Below are positions 27,452-38,291 of a DNA stretch of 64,000 nucleotides, piece by piece. Within the stretch, counting starts at the first letter, position 1. The number at the start of each line of letters is the position of its first letter. Origin of the DNA: Cerina litoralis (GTDB lineage Bacteria > Bacteroidota > Bacteroidia > Flavobacteriales > Flavobacteriaceae); the NCBI GenBank assembly GCA_022008415.1, contig JAIRBC010000018.1, forward strand, positions 50,054 through 114,053. The letters are read 5' to 3'. Position numbers and translations under genes: made by a program. The notes under the pieces are model-generated. The model saw nothing but the letters and a program-made list of their open reading frames with translations, was not told where the DNA came from and did not search any database.

Positions 27452-30400
27452 TTAGTTAAAAGTCACCGACCATCCCAATTGTACAATTCTAGGTAAAGGT
27501 GAAGCTCCACCATCCTGGCCCGTAGCCAAGTTAAATTCTCCCTTTTGGAAACTCTGGGTACGGCCGACTTCTGGATCATAGCCCGTATAGTTCGTAAAAG
27601 TGGCCAAATTCTGGGCCCCTGCGTAAAAGCGCATTCTTGAAACAAACCCTTTTGACCAAGTAGTCAGTTTTTCGGTGGGCAAACTATAGCCGATTTGGAT
27701 GTTCTGTATTCGCAAATATCCGGCATCCTCGATCCAACGGTCGGAATAACGATTGTTACTATTGGGGTCATCCCGGGTCAACCTAGGGCTCGAACTGGAA
27801 TTGGTAGAGCCTTCAGATGTCCAGCGATTTAAAATCTGGGTACTGAAATTATTGGAGCCTTGCATGCCCTCCAAGGATTGCCTTGATGAATTGTAGATCT
27901 GTTTATCGCCTACACCCCTTAAATTCATCGAAAAGTCCCAACCTTTATATTCTGCTTGAAAATCGAGCCCGTAATAAAATCCGGGAAACGGACTTCCCAA
28001 ATAGGTTCTATCATCCGCGTCGATCTGGCCGTCTCCATTGACGTCCACAAAACGGATATCCCCTGGTGCCCTACCGGCCGTAGAGGCAAAGGCATCCGGC
28101 AGGGCGGCATCGACCTCGGCCTGGTTTTGGTACAGGCCATCCGTTTTAAAGCCGTAAAAATGGCCCATGCTCTCTCCCTCAATGGTCCTATGGGTTTGGG
28201 CCCCGCCAATTCCTGTAATTATTTGCGGGATATCCCCCAAATCGGTTACCTCATTTTTTACCGTTGTGAGATTTCCTCCAACGCTATAATTGAAATCCCC
28301 AGCGTGGCCATTGTAATTTACGGTCAATTCGATCCCCGAATTCTTTATTTCCCCTATGTTGGCGTCGGTTGGCAGAAAGAATCCGGACACAAAGGGAATG
28401 GGGAGACCCAATAATACGTCGTTGGTCGTCTTGTTGTAATAATCAAAGGTCAAAGCAAGGTTGCCATTCATAAAGGTGGCATCTACACCTATATCGGTTT
28501 GTGTACTCGTTTCCCATTTTAGGTCTGGATTCGCAAAGGAGGTCGGGGCAGGCGCCATGATCGTATTTTGGCCTGTTCCAATTACGTACCTAATATTGCT
28601 GTTCAGAGCACTGAGATATGCAAAGTTCAATCCGGTGAACTGGTTACCGGACTGGCCCCATCCGGCCCGTATTTTAAGATTGTCCACAAAGCCGTCTTTC
28701 GGAAAAAAATCTTCTTGGGATATCCGCCATCCGGCCGAGACCGAAGGAAAGGTACCCGTACGGTTGTCCTCTGAAAAGCGAGAAGTGGCATCCCGTCTTA
28801 TATTCGCCGTTGCCAAGTATTTACCCTGATAGTTGTAGCTAACACGCCCCAGCCATCCTTGCAAGGTCCAAATATCCGCTTCTTGGGTAGCAGCCATCGT
28901 TGTTCCAGATGTGGCGAAATTGGGGTTAAAAAGATTAGAACCCTGAACTCTAACCTTGTCGAACCTAAATTTTGTCTGTTCAAATCCGAATAGTGCCGTA
29001 AGATTATGGTCACTTCCCCCGAAGGTGGTGTTATAGTTAAGGGTAATGTCGTTTGTCAAGGTCAATTCAATGGGTCTAGAGGAAACCTTAAGGGATTGTC
29101 TAGTTGAATTGCCATCATATGTTGTTTCGTGTTGAAAGAATTCATTTGAACCAACGTTGTAGTCTATCCCCAAAGAGGTCCTCAATTTGAGTCCTTCCAG
29201 TATATTTAATTCCCCGTAAAAATTCGCCAATACCTTTCTGTTCTGAATGGTTGTTTCGTTCACACGGGTATCGGTACGCATTACATAATTGGTGCCCGAG
29301 CCATCCCCACGTGTTTCCGGATTTTCTAAATTGTAACCATATGGGCCATCGCCATATATTTTAAAATATGGGGCGTTCAAAGAAGAATTGAACCCTGCGT
29401 AAATAGCATCTTCGCTCTGTACCAAACGATCGGTCTGACTGAGAAGTATCGACTCGCCGAAGCGCAATAGCTTCCCCACCTTAATATCGGAATTTGCCTT
29501 AAAGGAATATCTTGTAAATGCCTGGGCCAATTCGATACCCTCTTGATCCATATAGCCCCCGGAAATAAAATAGTTGGCCTTTTCCGATCCTCCGCTCACC
29601 GATACGTTATGATTTTGTACAAACCCCGTACGGAAAACGGCATCTTGCCAATCGACGAAGGGCTGTCCGCTAAATTGGGTTACGTCCCTGCCCAGTTGTC
29701 CTTGTATATCGATATACTGTTCAACGTTGAGAACATCGATAAAGTCCCTTGCTTGGCTGAATGAAGTATAACCATCCAGGTTCACTTTTGCATCCCCGGA
29801 TTTTCCCCTTTTAGTTGTTACAATTATAACGCCGTTGGCAGCCCTTGCCCCATAAATAGCTGCGGAAGCCGCATCCTTTAACACGTCTATGGATTCAATA
29901 TCGTTGGAGTTGAGCCCCGCCAATGGATTGGAATCCGTGGTTGAAGATGTGTTCACGGTCATATTGGTGGTCTGAACAATTGGGACCCCGTCTATGACCC
30001 ACAACGGATCATTGGTGCCTGGAGTGCCAATTCCCCTGATTTGAACGCTTATAGGAGCAGCTGGGTCCCCACTTCGATTCGTGATATTGACCCCCGCTAT
30101 GGTGCCTGCAAGTGCTTGGTCGGGACTTGTGATCGGTTTGGACACGATCTCGGCGCTACCAATAGACCCAACGGCCCCGGTAAGGTCGGCCTTTCTCTGA
30201 GTACCATATCCTACGACTACTACCTCACTTAGATTTTCGGCATCCTCCAACATTTCTACGTTCACGGTGGATCTTCCATTTACCGGTACTTCTTGTTTTG
30301 TATATCCAATATAGGTGAATACCAAAACCGACGAACTATTGGAGACGGATATGGAATAATTGCCGTCAAAATCGGACACCGTCCCGTTCCCGGTTCCCTT

Positions 30401-30553
30401 TTCAACTATATTGACTCCCGGCAAGGGTCCATTTATGTCCGTAATACTCCCCGTTACAGTTTCTTGCGCACGTATCGAATGCATTCCAAAAGCAAACAAT
30501 AAAATAAAAAGAAGATTGGAAAGTACCTTTTTGATATGAAGCTTTTGTTCCAT
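27452..30553 (-). CDS. SusC/RagA-family TonB-dependent outer-membrane transporter
   Basis: A 1033-residue protein. Signal peptide through HSIRAQ-ETV, then a carboxypeptidase-regulatory-like beta-domain (about 33-105: VTGSITDINGPLPGVNIVEK). The SusC-specific TonB box/plug start is EVVVVGYGTQRKADLTGAVG, the plug continues with NDIESIDVLKDAASAAIYG, and a 22-strand barrel ends in Phe-Asn. There is no STN domain, so unlike the second SusC at 57574 it is not wired to a FecR anti-sigma factor. It heads the unit with SusD. The 457-bp upstream region has a possible -7 box (TATATTTG on the minus strand, 30830-30837) without a clear -33. Confidence 0.95.
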   Translation of the reverse strand: MEQKLHIKKVLSNLLFILLFAFGMHSIRAQETVTGSITDINGPLPGVNIVEKGTGNGTVSDFDGNYSISVSNSSSVLVFTYIGYTKQEVPVNGRSTVNVEMLEDAENLSEVVVVGYGTQRKADLTGAVGSIGSAEIVSKPITSPDQALAGTIAGVNITNRSGDPAAPISVQIRGIGTPGTNDPLWVIDGVPIVQTTNMTVNTSSTTDSNPLAGLNSNDIESIDVLKDAASAAIYGARAANGVIIVTTKRGKSGDAKVNLDGYTSFSQARDFIDVLNVEQYIDIQGQLGRDVTQFSGQPFVDWQDAVFRTGFVQNHNVSVSGGSEKANYFISGGYMDQEGIELAQAFTRYSFKANSDIKVGKLLRFGESILLSQTDRLVQSEDAIYAGFNSSLNAPYFKIYGDGPYGYNLENPETRGDGSGTNYVMRTDTRVNETTIQNRKVLANFYGELNILEGLKLRTSLGIDYNVGSNEFFQHETTYDGNSTRQSLKVSSRPIELTLTNDITLNYNTTFGGSDHNLTALFGFEQTKFRFDKVRVQGSNLFNPNFATSGTTMAATQEADIWTLQGWLGRVSYNYQGKYLATANIRRDATSRFSEDNRTGTFPSVSAGWRISQEDFFPKDGFVDNLKIRAGWGQSGNQFTGLNFAYLSALNSNIRYVIGTGQNTIMAPAPTSFANPDLKWETSTQTDIGVDATFMNGNLALTFDYYNKTTNDVLLGLPIPFVSGFFLPTDANIGEIKNSGIELTVNYNGHAGDFNYSVGGNLTTVKNEVTDLGDIPQIITGIGGAQTHRTIEGESMGHFYGFKTDGLYQNQAEVDAALPDAFASTAGRAPGDIRFVDVNGDGQIDADDRTYLGSPFPGFYYGLDFQAEYKGWDFSMNLRGVGDKQIYNSSRQSLEGMQGSNNFSTQILNRWTSEGSTNSSSSPRLTRDDPNSNNRYSDRWIEDAGYLRIQNIQIGYSLPTEKLTTWSKGFVSRMRFYAGAQNLATFTNYTGYDPEVGRTQSFQKGEFNLATGQDGGASPLPRIVQLGWSVTFN

Positions 30554-31010
30554 AATTAGTTTGAGTTTAGAGATGGTTAATTTAATTGAACACAGGACAA
30601 TCCTAAGATGTCATTGCCTATTATTTTGATTGATAGAGCGCTTATTGGCCATCCTATCTTTTGCCAGGAATAAGTGAACTTAGGGTAGATTCAAGAATAA
30701 TTGCCGATCCTCGGAACATTGTTTCTGCCAAAACCGAACTTGTCACAATCCGCTAATTTCTTAATCAACAATCATAGTTGGTCACACCTGCAGTAATGAT
30801 TTTTCAATTGAAAAGAAATGAACCTAAAACAAATATAAAAAATAAATATTAATTTTCCGTTTACTTCTATTTAATATTTTATTAACTTATAAATTTGTTA
30901 ACTACGCAACAAGACAATATATCTGCAGACCAATAATTTGCAAAGTTTTTAATTCTTTTCGAGTATTTTGGAGCATATAATAAAGAGAGGCCTACTCCAT
31001 GCACCGACAA
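30554..31010. promoter_or_regulatory. 457-bp leader region of the first susCD operon
   Basis: A+T-rich, no coding frame. On the minus strand TATATTTG (30830-30837) fits the -7 consensus, but no TTTG lies at the proper distance. A GTTAAC-rich patch occurs near 30890-30902. Presumed to hold the susC promoter because the upstream FG-GAP gene ends at 31011. Confidence 0.3.
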
Positions 31011-34000
31011 TCAATGGACCAACTTTTCAAAAGCCTTTAACTTATCGGAATTTGAACCTACAAGAATCAATTTTTTTCCATTTTTGGAGTTGATGATTTT
31101 TATATCCTTTGCGTCCGAATCTACAAAAAACCCTGTTTCAGTACCGAGCCGGGGAGAGAATCCCCCTCTTCCGTCCCCCATGATGGAAAGTCCAACCATG
31201 GCATCACTGTTGCCTACCGAAGCATCCCCCGAATAATTATTGCCTACCAAAAGTGCATCAAGGTTGCCATCTCCGTCGATATCAAAAACCTGGATTCCGT
31301 TGATCGGGCCCAACTGGGCCAACACGGGTAGTTTGTGTAAGGAAAATGAACCATTGCCCAAGTTTTCTATATAGGAACTATATAGGGTTTCGCATTTTGC
31401 CACATAGGCCCCGTCCAGTTCTTCGGGGGTAAACGCCTCCTTAAAGGTTACTTTGGAATAGTCCTCATAAGATTTGAACCTACCACGCATTGCGCTTATC
31501 TGTTGTACCATAGCATCCCGCGAAGCAGCGGGGTAATCCTTGCCTTGAATGTATAGGCACATTATGGGGTCAATTGTGCCGTTCTTGTCGTAATCTTTGG
31601 CATAAATACATAAAGGTTGGGAGGCCGAAGCAGTGTACCTACTATTGGTGCCATGGTTCCCGACCAGATAATCGATATCGCCGTCATTGTCGAAATCGCC
31701 TTCCGCGATGCTGTTCCACCATCCGTAGGAATGTTTTAGCCCAACCTCATCTGTCACATCCTTAAAATACCCACGGTCGTTCTTTAGCACTTTTACCTGC
31801 ATAAATTCCCCAGCAACCATTAGATCCAAGCTCCCGTCCGTATCAAAATCTGTCCACAGTGCCGAGGTAACCATACCAATATTTCCCAATGACGGACAAA
31901 CAAGTTCGGTAACGTCTTTGAATGAACCATTTTCATTGTCCAGAATATAACTGCGGGGAGGTAAAGGATATTCCCCTGGAACTATTCTTCCCCCAACAAA
32001 AAGATCAAGGTCCCCATCCCCATCATAGTCTCCGGCCTCAACCACAGAACCGGATGAATTGATTATGGGCAAGGCATTTTCTATCGGCGAAAAATTTCCC
32101 TTACCGTCATTGGTATATAGCCGGTCTTGATAATCGGAACTGTCTTTTTTAAATTCGCTCCCACCGCTTACCACATAGAGGTCCAAGTCACCATCACCGT
32201 CGGCATCAAATAACACGGAGCCCGTATCTTCCTTCTCCACATCAAATTCCAAGTTTTTGCTATAAAAGCCTCCATTTTCTTGTTGCATGAAGAACCGACC
32301 GCTATATCCATGTGCGCCTCCAACATAAAAATCCTCCAAACCATCCCCATCAATATCGCCAACGGCCAATTTTGGGCCCAATTTAGAATGCATATAGGGC
32401 AAAAGTGGCTGTACATTAAAATCGATAAAGCTATTCTCATGTTGTTGGTAATCAATCCCTTTCTCTTTGGACACTTCTTTAAACATCGATATATGGCCCT
32501 GTTTTCTGTCCCATGATCCCTTCTTTGAGTTTAAGTGGCTTATGGTGATAGTGGTATCCGGTTTTATATTGCGGAGGATTTGGATTTTATCATCAGGCCA
32601 AATAACGGTAATACTATCAATTATGTTCGCTTTTCCAAGGCCAAAATGAACCTGCCCATCTACGCTTGATTCGTATCCGCGGGTCAAAAATTTTTGTTGG
32701 TATTGGTTTATCCCATTGGCACTTACAAGTATCTTTGTGCCAAGTCCGGCCAAATTCTTCCTTGGACCTTTTAAATTGACCTTTAGAAAATGATGTTTCT
32801 CTAGACGATCACTGTTATTTCTTAAAATTGTGGCTTTTTCGTTTATATTGCTGACGACAAGGTCCAAATCGCCATCGTTGTCCAAATCGGCATAAGCGGC
32901 CCCATTCGAAAGGCTCGGTTTCTCGATTCCCCATTCTTTGGAAGTATCGGTAAACGTCAGATCCCCATTGTTCCTAAAGAAATAATTAGGAATTGGGACA
33001 CTGGGCAATTCCGTTATCGCTTTTAATCGGTTCTTTTTCTTTGCTTTATCAGTCCCGAAAAACTGGGAGCTTTGTTGCTGGTAATTAATGTAATCCAGAT
33101 TCCCCAGGTCCCTTGCAAATCCATTGCTGACAAATACGTCCTTGGTGCCATTATTGTCATAGTCCGCGAGCAAAACGCTCCAGCTCCAATCTGTACTGCT
33201 AATTCCCGACAGGTAACCGGTCTCGCTAAAAGAGTTGTTCCCGTTGTTGATCTGTAGTGTATTGCGGGTATATTGCTCCTGATAACCACGATCGAGCAGC
33301 ATCTGAAATTTATCGAAACTGGCTGCCGGAATAAGGTTTTTCTGTCTTTTATTGTCCTCTGGAAGCATGTCTAATACCATGATATCCGTTAGCCCGTCGT
33401 TATTTACATCCGATAAATCATTCCCCATTCCGGCAAAACTTGTATGCTTTAAACGCTGGTTTGATTTATCGGTAAAGGTGCCGTCGCCATTGTTGATGTA
33501 CATGACATCATTGGTTAGAAAATCATTGGAAATGTATATGTCCGGCCAACCATCATTGTCCAAATCACTTACGCCCAGGCCCAAACTATATCCTTCGATG
33601 GAAATACCCGCTTCAGACGATACATCCGTAAATGTACGGTCGCCATTGTTTCGATACAATTTGTCCGTACTTTCGGACTGCCCACCCAATAATTTAGATC
33701 GGACCGAATTAACACTGGCCTGGGAATAGTTTACTGGATTGATGATCAGGAACATGTCCAGGTCGCCATCCTTATCATAATCAAAAAAAGCGGCCTGTGT
33801 TGCTTGAGCGGTATCGGCCAGGCCATACTCCTTTGCCTTTTCCGAAAATGTATTGTCTTTGTTGTTGATATACAATAGATTGGCTCTATGCTCTATACTG
33901 GCACTTCCAGAAACACAAACATAAATATCCAACCAGCCATCTTGATTAATGTCTACCATACTAACGCCCGAGCACCATTGGTCGTTCTCCAGGCCGGCGG

Positions 34001-34310
34001 ATTTAGTAATGTCCTCGAACTCTAAATTTCCATTGTTTAGATATAATTTATTGGAAACCAAATTTCCGGCAAAAAAAATATCGGGAAGTCCATCGTTATT
34101 TATATCACCAATTCCCACCCCAGCACCCGTATAAAAGTTCATGAAATTATAGATATTATTATTTTCGTCTTCGCGAATTTCGTTCGCGAACTGAATCTTG
34201 GTGTCAGAAGGATTTAATGCGGTAAACAGCGTAGTGTTCCAATGGGAACATCCGCTCAAAAACAACATACAACTTCCTGCGATACAAAATGTCCACTTGT
34301 TATCATTCAT
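31011..34310 (-). CDS. FG-GAP/VCBS-repeat lipoprotein with ASPIC/UnbV domain, copy 2
   Basis: 1099 residues from ATG 34310; a longer frame reaches 34382 but begins inside the upstream gene and lacks a signal, whereas this start gives a lipoprotein signal (LFLSGC). It overlaps the upstream FG-GAP gene by 8 bp, indicating coupling. Two sets of calcium-binding FG-GAP repeats are seen (GVGIGDINNDGLPDIFFAGN, DVNQDGWLDIYVC, DLDNDGWPDIYISND and later AVGDIDGDGLEDFYVGG). Between them lies an ASPIC/UnbV segment (SVDGQVHFGLGKANIIDS). Such proteins sit on the cell surface next to SusCD and probably bind glycan or protein ligands; no enzyme motif is seen. Likely arose with its neighbour by tandem duplication. 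Confidence 0.9.
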   Translation of the reverse strand: MNDNKWTFCIAGSCMLFLSGCSHWNTTLFTALNPSDTKIQFANEIREDENNNIYNFMNFYTGAGVGIGDINNDGLPDIFFAGNLVSNKLYLNNGNLEFEDITKSAGLENDQWCSGVSMVDINQDGWLDIYVCVSGSASIEHRANLLYINNKDNTFSEKAKEYGLADTAQATQAAFFDYDKDGDLDMFLIINPVNYSQASVNSVRSKLLGGQSESTDKLYRNNGDRTFTDVSSEAGISIEGYSLGLGVSDLDNDGWPDIYISNDFLTNDVMYINNGDGTFTDKSNQRLKHTSFAGMGNDLSDVNNDGLTDIMVLDMLPEDNKRQKNLIPAASFDKFQMLLDRGYQEQYTRNTLQINNGNNSFSETGYLSGISSTDWSWSVLLADYDNNGTKDVFVSNGFARDLGNLDYINYQQQSSQFFGTDKAKKKNRLKAITELPSVPIPNYFFRNNGDLTFTDTSKEWGIEKPSLSNGAAYADLDNDGDLDLVVSNINEKATILRNNSDRLEKHHFLKVNLKGPRKNLAGLGTKILVSANGINQYQQKFLTRGYESSVDGQVHFGLGKANIIDSITVIWPDDKIQILRNIKPDTTITISHLNSKKGSWDRKQGHISMFKEVSKEKGIDYQQHENSFIDFNVQPLLPYMHSKLGPKLAVGDIDGDGLEDFYVGGAHGYSGRFFMQQENGGFYSKNLEFDVEKEDTGSVLFDADGDGDLDLYVVSGGSEFKKDSSDYQDRLYTNDGKGNFSPIENALPIINSSGSVVEAGDYDGDGDLDLFVGGRIVPGEYPLPPRSYILDNENGSFKDVTELVCPSLGNIGMVTSALWTDFDTDGSLDLMVAGEFMQVKVLKNDRGYFKDVTDEVGLKHSYGWWNSIAEGDFDNDGDIDYLVGNHGTNSRYTASASQPLCIYAKDYDKNGTIDPIMCLYIQGKDYPAASRDAMVQQISAMRGRFKSYEDYSKVTFKEAFTPEELDGAYVAKCETLYSSYIENLGNGSFSLHKLPVLAQLGPINGIQVFDIDGDGNLDALLVGNNYSGDASVGNSDAMVGLSIMGDGRGGFSPRLGTETGFFVDSDAKDIKIINSKNGKKLILVGSNSDKLKAFEKLVH

Positions 34311-37300
34311 CGCTATATAGAATTTTTCTACTCTCGCCGGTATAACTGTAGATCTCAACAAAGTCTGTTTGTTTAACTTCAACTTTTAAAGTCCTTGAAG
34401 AATGGCCCAGATACGAACCTCCATAGGCGAATTCTTGTTTGGAGACCTTGCCGTCCTTAAGGTGTATCATTGCATAGGCTTCATTTTCTTTAAGAGGAAT
34501 ATTTTTTTGGAACCCCTTGTAGGTATACACTTGTAATGGCCCAGAATTCTTTCCAATTAGAACGAGCGTATTTCCATTGGACGATTCCAATGATGCGATT
34601 CCCTTGGCGTCCCCGCCAACCTTAAGGCCACTTTCCAAGGGCCTCATACACTTAAACTTCCCGGTGCCATCACCAAGCATGCACAGTCCTGTCATGGCAT
34701 CGAACCGTCCACTAAAGGCTTCGGCTCCGTACAAATTCCCTACGGCCATGACATCTAAAAATCCATCATTGTTATAATCGTCGACTTGCATACCAAAAAT
34801 AGGGGCAAATTGTGCTTTTATAGGCAATGGACTAATTTTGAACTTACCTTGGCCCAAGTTTTCTATATAACTACTGGCAAGTGTTTGGGCTTTAAGAATT
34901 AGGGCATCCTCCAGTTCTTCGGGCAAAAATGTTTTGCCCATGGAAGCCGTTGCGTAGGATTCATAGGTTTTAAACCGCGCGCGCATCGCGTTTATTTGAT
35001 GGATAAGCACATCCCTCGAGTGAATCAGATGCTCTTTACCTTGGGTGTAGCAGCTCATGATAGGATCGATGGAACCATTGGAATCGAAGTCCTTGGCATA
35101 GAGGGTAATTGGTTCATCAACGCTAGCCGTATACATGGAATTCAATCCAGAATTGCCTACTATATAATCTACGTCCCCATCCATGTCAAAGTCTCCGGGA
35201 ACAATGCTGTTCCACCATCCCCCCGTATTTTTCAAACCAGAGTTTTTAGTTATATCCCTCAACTTTCCCTTTTCGTTTTTGTAGAATTTAATCTGCATAA
35301 ATTCCCCTACCAGAATGAGGTCTATCCATTTATCATTGTCAAAATCGGTCCAGAGGGCATCGCTCACCATACCGAATTCCCCTGTGTTCCCAAAAACGCT
35401 TTCGGTACTGTCTATGAATTCCCCATCCTTGTTTTCCAAGAGATAGCTTTTGGGCGGAAGTGGATACGAGCCTACCCTTACGCGGCCGCCGATAAACAGG
35501 TCCAGATCGCCATCTTTGTCAAAGTCTGCCGCGCTGATACACGAACCACTTGCATTCCTTTGAAGCAAATTTTCTGCCTCGAAATTTCCGAAACCATCAT
35601 TTATATATAACCTGTCTGTGTACTGTTGTGTTTTGGTATCGGGCAAGCCCCCTCCGTTTACAATAAATAGATCAAGATCCCCATCGCCATCGGCATCCAT
35701 AAACAGTGTTCCGGCATTATCATATGGTTTACTCCTATCTAGTACTCTTTCTGTAAATATACCCGAAGCAGATTGAAGGTAAAGGCTGCCTTTTTTGGTT
35801 TTTGATCCGCCGACATACACATCCTCAAGGCCATCATTGTTAATATCACCAATAGCTATGCCGGATCCCAATTGGGTGCCTGTGCGAATCAATGTGGCCT
35901 GTATGTTAAAATCTACCAGCCCATTGGAAACATTGGTATAGTTTATACCCAAATCTGGGGTAACATCATCAAAAAGTGGAATTAGGCTTTTTTCGGTCAA
36001 TGGATCCGTAGGCCGGGCATTTTTAGAATCGACCGTAAAAACTTGGTCTGCATTTACATTTTTAATCAATTGTGAAGTGCCATTGGGCCATTTGACCAAT
36101 AGGGTATCTATCATCGTGGTCTTTCCCAATCCAAAATGGAGCATCTCTTCGACGGTAGAAAGATATCCTTTGACAGGTGAGTACAACTGATATTGCTCTT
36201 TGCCTTTATACTTTAAGGAAACCCGGGTTCCAGTTAGATCCATATCCCCTACCAACCTTAGTCTTAAAAAGTGGTTGATATTTTTTGAATCGATTCCGTT
36301 TTTGATCGAATTGTTTCTATAAATAAAGGCCTTGTCATCGATATTGCTCACAATCAAATCCAAATCTCCATCGTTATCCAAATCGGCATAGGCCGCACCA
36401 TTGGAAAAGCTCGGTTTGGAAAACCCCCACTCCTTAACCCTATCGGAAAAAGTAAGGTCCCCATTGTTCTTATAAATATAATTGTGCAACTTTATCTCCG
36501 GTAAGGAAAATAACTTTTTTAACCTGTTTTTGGACATCGCTTTCTTGGTTCCAAAGAATGAATTTTGTTGTCCGTAATTGATAAAATCCAGATTGGAGAC
36601 ATCCCGTCTGTACCCATTGGTTATAAACATATCTTTCCAACCATCGTTGTCAAAATCGGCAATGAGGGGGCTCCAACTCCAGTCTGTGTTGTGAATCCCC
36701 GAAAGCTGCCCTATTTCACTGAAGGTGCCGTTCCCGTTATTCAACTGCAGCGTATTCCTGACGTACTGGGGCATATATCCATTTTGCAAATCCAACATGG
36801 CCTTGTCGTAACTAAAGTAGCCCATATTCTCCTTCCTGCGCTTGTTGTCCTGGGGCAACATATCCAGAACCATAATATCCATATGGCCATCATTGTTGAT
36901 ATCCGCAATATCGTTGCCCATACCGTCTAGACTTTGATGCTTCAAATAGTCCGCTATCTTATCGGAAAAGGTACCGTCGCCATTGTTTATATAAAGGATG
37001 TCATTGGTCAAAAAATCGTTGGATATATAGAGGTCGGGCCAACCATCTTCATTGGCATCACAAATAGCGATCCCTAAACCAAAGCCTTCCAATGTTATCC
37101 CGGCCTCTTTAGATTTATCTGTAAACGTGTTGTCGCCATTATTAATATACAATCTATCTGTGCTAGCCGCTTGTCCGTTATCCATTTTTGGGCGCGAAGT
37201 ATTTCGATTGTACGGCACAAGTGCATTGGTAAGGAGATAAAGGTCTTTGTCCCCATCTTTATCACAATCAAAAAACACCGCTTGAATACTGTAACCGGTG

Positions 37301-37815
37301 TCTGCTATTCCAAATTCTTTTGCAACCTCTTTAAATGAGCCATCCCCATTATTGATGTAAAGCAAATTGGCCATATCATTTTCAGGAGTATTTCTTGGTC
37401 CACCGCGACAAACATAGAGGTCTATTAAGCCGTCCTGATTAACATCTGTCATGGACACGCCATTACTCCATCCTGTAGTCATAACCCCTGAAGATTCGGT
37501 TACATCCTTAAATTTAAAGTCGTCCCGATTAAGATAAAGCCTACCCGTCACCTGGTTGCCAGAAAAATAAATATCTTGCAACCCGTCGTTATTAATGTCC
37601 CCTATTCCAACTCCGCCACCATTGAACATGTATTCGAAATCGAGAATGTTTATGGAGTCTGTCGTTGAAAGGGTGTTTTCAAAATCGACATGGGTATACG
37701 CCGAATCTAACAGTTCAAACAAGGGGGCATTCGGATTATGACGATCGCATCCATAATAAAGCGACCCTACAAACCCCAAAAGTACAGGTATCCGGATATA
37801 TTTTCTCAAGAACAA
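34303..37815 (-). CDS. FG-GAP/VCBS-repeat lipoprotein with ASPIC/UnbV domain, copy 1
   Basis: A 1170-residue protein with lipoprotein signal GSLYYGC. It has the same order of parts as its downstream neighbour: first FG-GAP set (GGVGIGDINNDGLQDIYFSG, DVNQDGLIDLYVCRG, DANEDGWPDLYISND), ASPIC/UnbV (EEMLHFGLGKTTMIDT), second FG-GAP set (DFDNDKWIDLILVGEFMQ, GDFDMDGDVDYIVGNSG). It carries about 70 additional C-terminal residues ending in SYTGESRKILYSDE. Many segments are near-identical between the two (DNKRRKENMG/DNKRQKNLIP, NNDGLEDVYVGG), so they are duplicates. It heads the run through copy 2; the 711-bp divergent region upstream should hold its promoter. Confidence 0.9.
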   Translation of the reverse strand: MFLRKYIRIPVLLGFVGSLYYGCDRHNPNAPLFELLDSAYTHVDFENTLSTTDSINILDFEYMFNGGGVGIGDINNDGLQDIYFSGNQVTGRLYLNRDDFKFKDVTESSGVMTTGWSNGVSMTDVNQDGLIDLYVCRGGPRNTPENDMANLLYINNGDGSFKEVAKEFGIADTGYSIQAVFFDCDKDGDKDLYLLTNALVPYNRNTSRPKMDNGQAASTDRLYINNGDNTFTDKSKEAGITLEGFGLGIAICDANEDGWPDLYISNDFLTNDILYINNGDGTFSDKIADYLKHQSLDGMGNDIADINNDGHMDIMVLDMLPQDNKRRKENMGYFSYDKAMLDLQNGYMPQYVRNTLQLNNGNGTFSEIGQLSGIHNTDWSWSPLIADFDNDGWKDMFITNGYRRDVSNLDFINYGQQNSFFGTKKAMSKNRLKKLFSLPEIKLHNYIYKNNGDLTFSDRVKEWGFSKPSFSNGAAYADLDNDGDLDLIVSNIDDKAFIYRNNSIKNGIDSKNINHFLRLRLVGDMDLTGTRVSLKYKGKEQYQLYSPVKGYLSTVEEMLHFGLGKTTMIDTLLVKWPNGTSQLIKNVNADQVFTVDSKNARPTDPLTEKSLIPLFDDVTPDLGINYTNVSNGLVDFNIQATLIRTGTQLGSGIAIGDINNDGLEDVYVGGSKTKKGSLYLQSASGIFTERVLDRSKPYDNAGTLFMDADGDGDLDLFIVNGGGLPDTKTQQYTDRLYINDGFGNFEAENLLQRNASGSCISAADFDKDGDLDLFIGGRVRVGSYPLPPKSYLLENKDGEFIDSTESVFGNTGEFGMVSDALWTDFDNDKWIDLILVGEFMQIKFYKNEKGKLRDITKNSGLKNTGGWWNSIVPGDFDMDGDVDYIVGNSGLNSMYTASVDEPITLYAKDFDSNGSIDPIMSCYTQGKEHLIHSRDVLIHQINAMRARFKTYESYATASMGKTFLPEELEDALILKAQTLASSYIENLGQGKFKISPLPIKAQFAPIFGMQVDDYNNDGFLDVMAVGNLYGAEAFSGRFDAMTGLCMLGDGTGKFKCMRPLESGLKVGGDAKGIASLESSNGNTLVLIGKNSGPLQVYTYKGFQKNIPLKENEAYAMIHLKDGKVSKQEFAYGGSYLGHSSRTLKVEVKQTDFVEIYSYTGESRKILYSDE

Positions 37816-38219
37816 GACTTCCCATTATTAGATTAAACTAATTTTTTTCAATCTTCCCAATTGTAACATAAGTGGAACTTAAAGTTATGCAAAATTTATG
37901 TTAAAGATAACAATTGCAAAATTTGAAGAGCCTTGATATAGCGTTAAGATTCAAATTGCCAAAAATATTCAAGTCGATAAAAATTAGGGCACCTCAAAGA
38001 AACCCTACAATTTCCAAAAGATGCCCAAACTAAATAAACAACTAACTAACTCCAACTAAAATTTCAATCTAATCCTCCTGTAACCATGAATCGTAATTTT
38101 CATTTAACAATTCGGCTCATCAAAATAAAGGCTGCGTATCGTATTTCTATAATAAAATGTTATTGTTTTGGTTAAGCAGTCCCTAAAATATTTAAAAATA
38201 GAAATCGATTACCTTTTAG

Positions 38220-38259
38220 GGTTATTAAAACGAAAATAAAAAATTAATTTTTAATAACC
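38220..38259. promoter_or_regulatory. 11-bp perfect inverted repeat upstream of the kinase-operon promoter
   Basis: GGTTATTAAAA (38220-38230) and TTTTAATAACC (38249-38259) are exact reverse complements with an 18-nt spacer containing ACGAAAATA. It ends 32 bp before the -33 box of the operon promoter, an activator/operator position. It could alternatively be the terminator of a lost gene, though no T-run follows. Confidence 0.45.
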
Positions 38260-38291
38260 AAACGCAATTTTAATTAATATAAAAAAAAGGT

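Noticed and set aside
34996..35610. 204-codon plus-strand frame, and a 121-codon one at 36565-36930
   Set aside because: Antisense to the FG-GAP gene; open frames arise from its repetitive, biased coding sequence.
31011..37815. Regularly spaced repeated short sequences resembling a CRISPR or tandem-repeat array
   Set aside because: They are codons for the DxNxDG calcium motifs of FG-GAP repeats, with variable spacing and sequence; no identical repeats with unique spacers.
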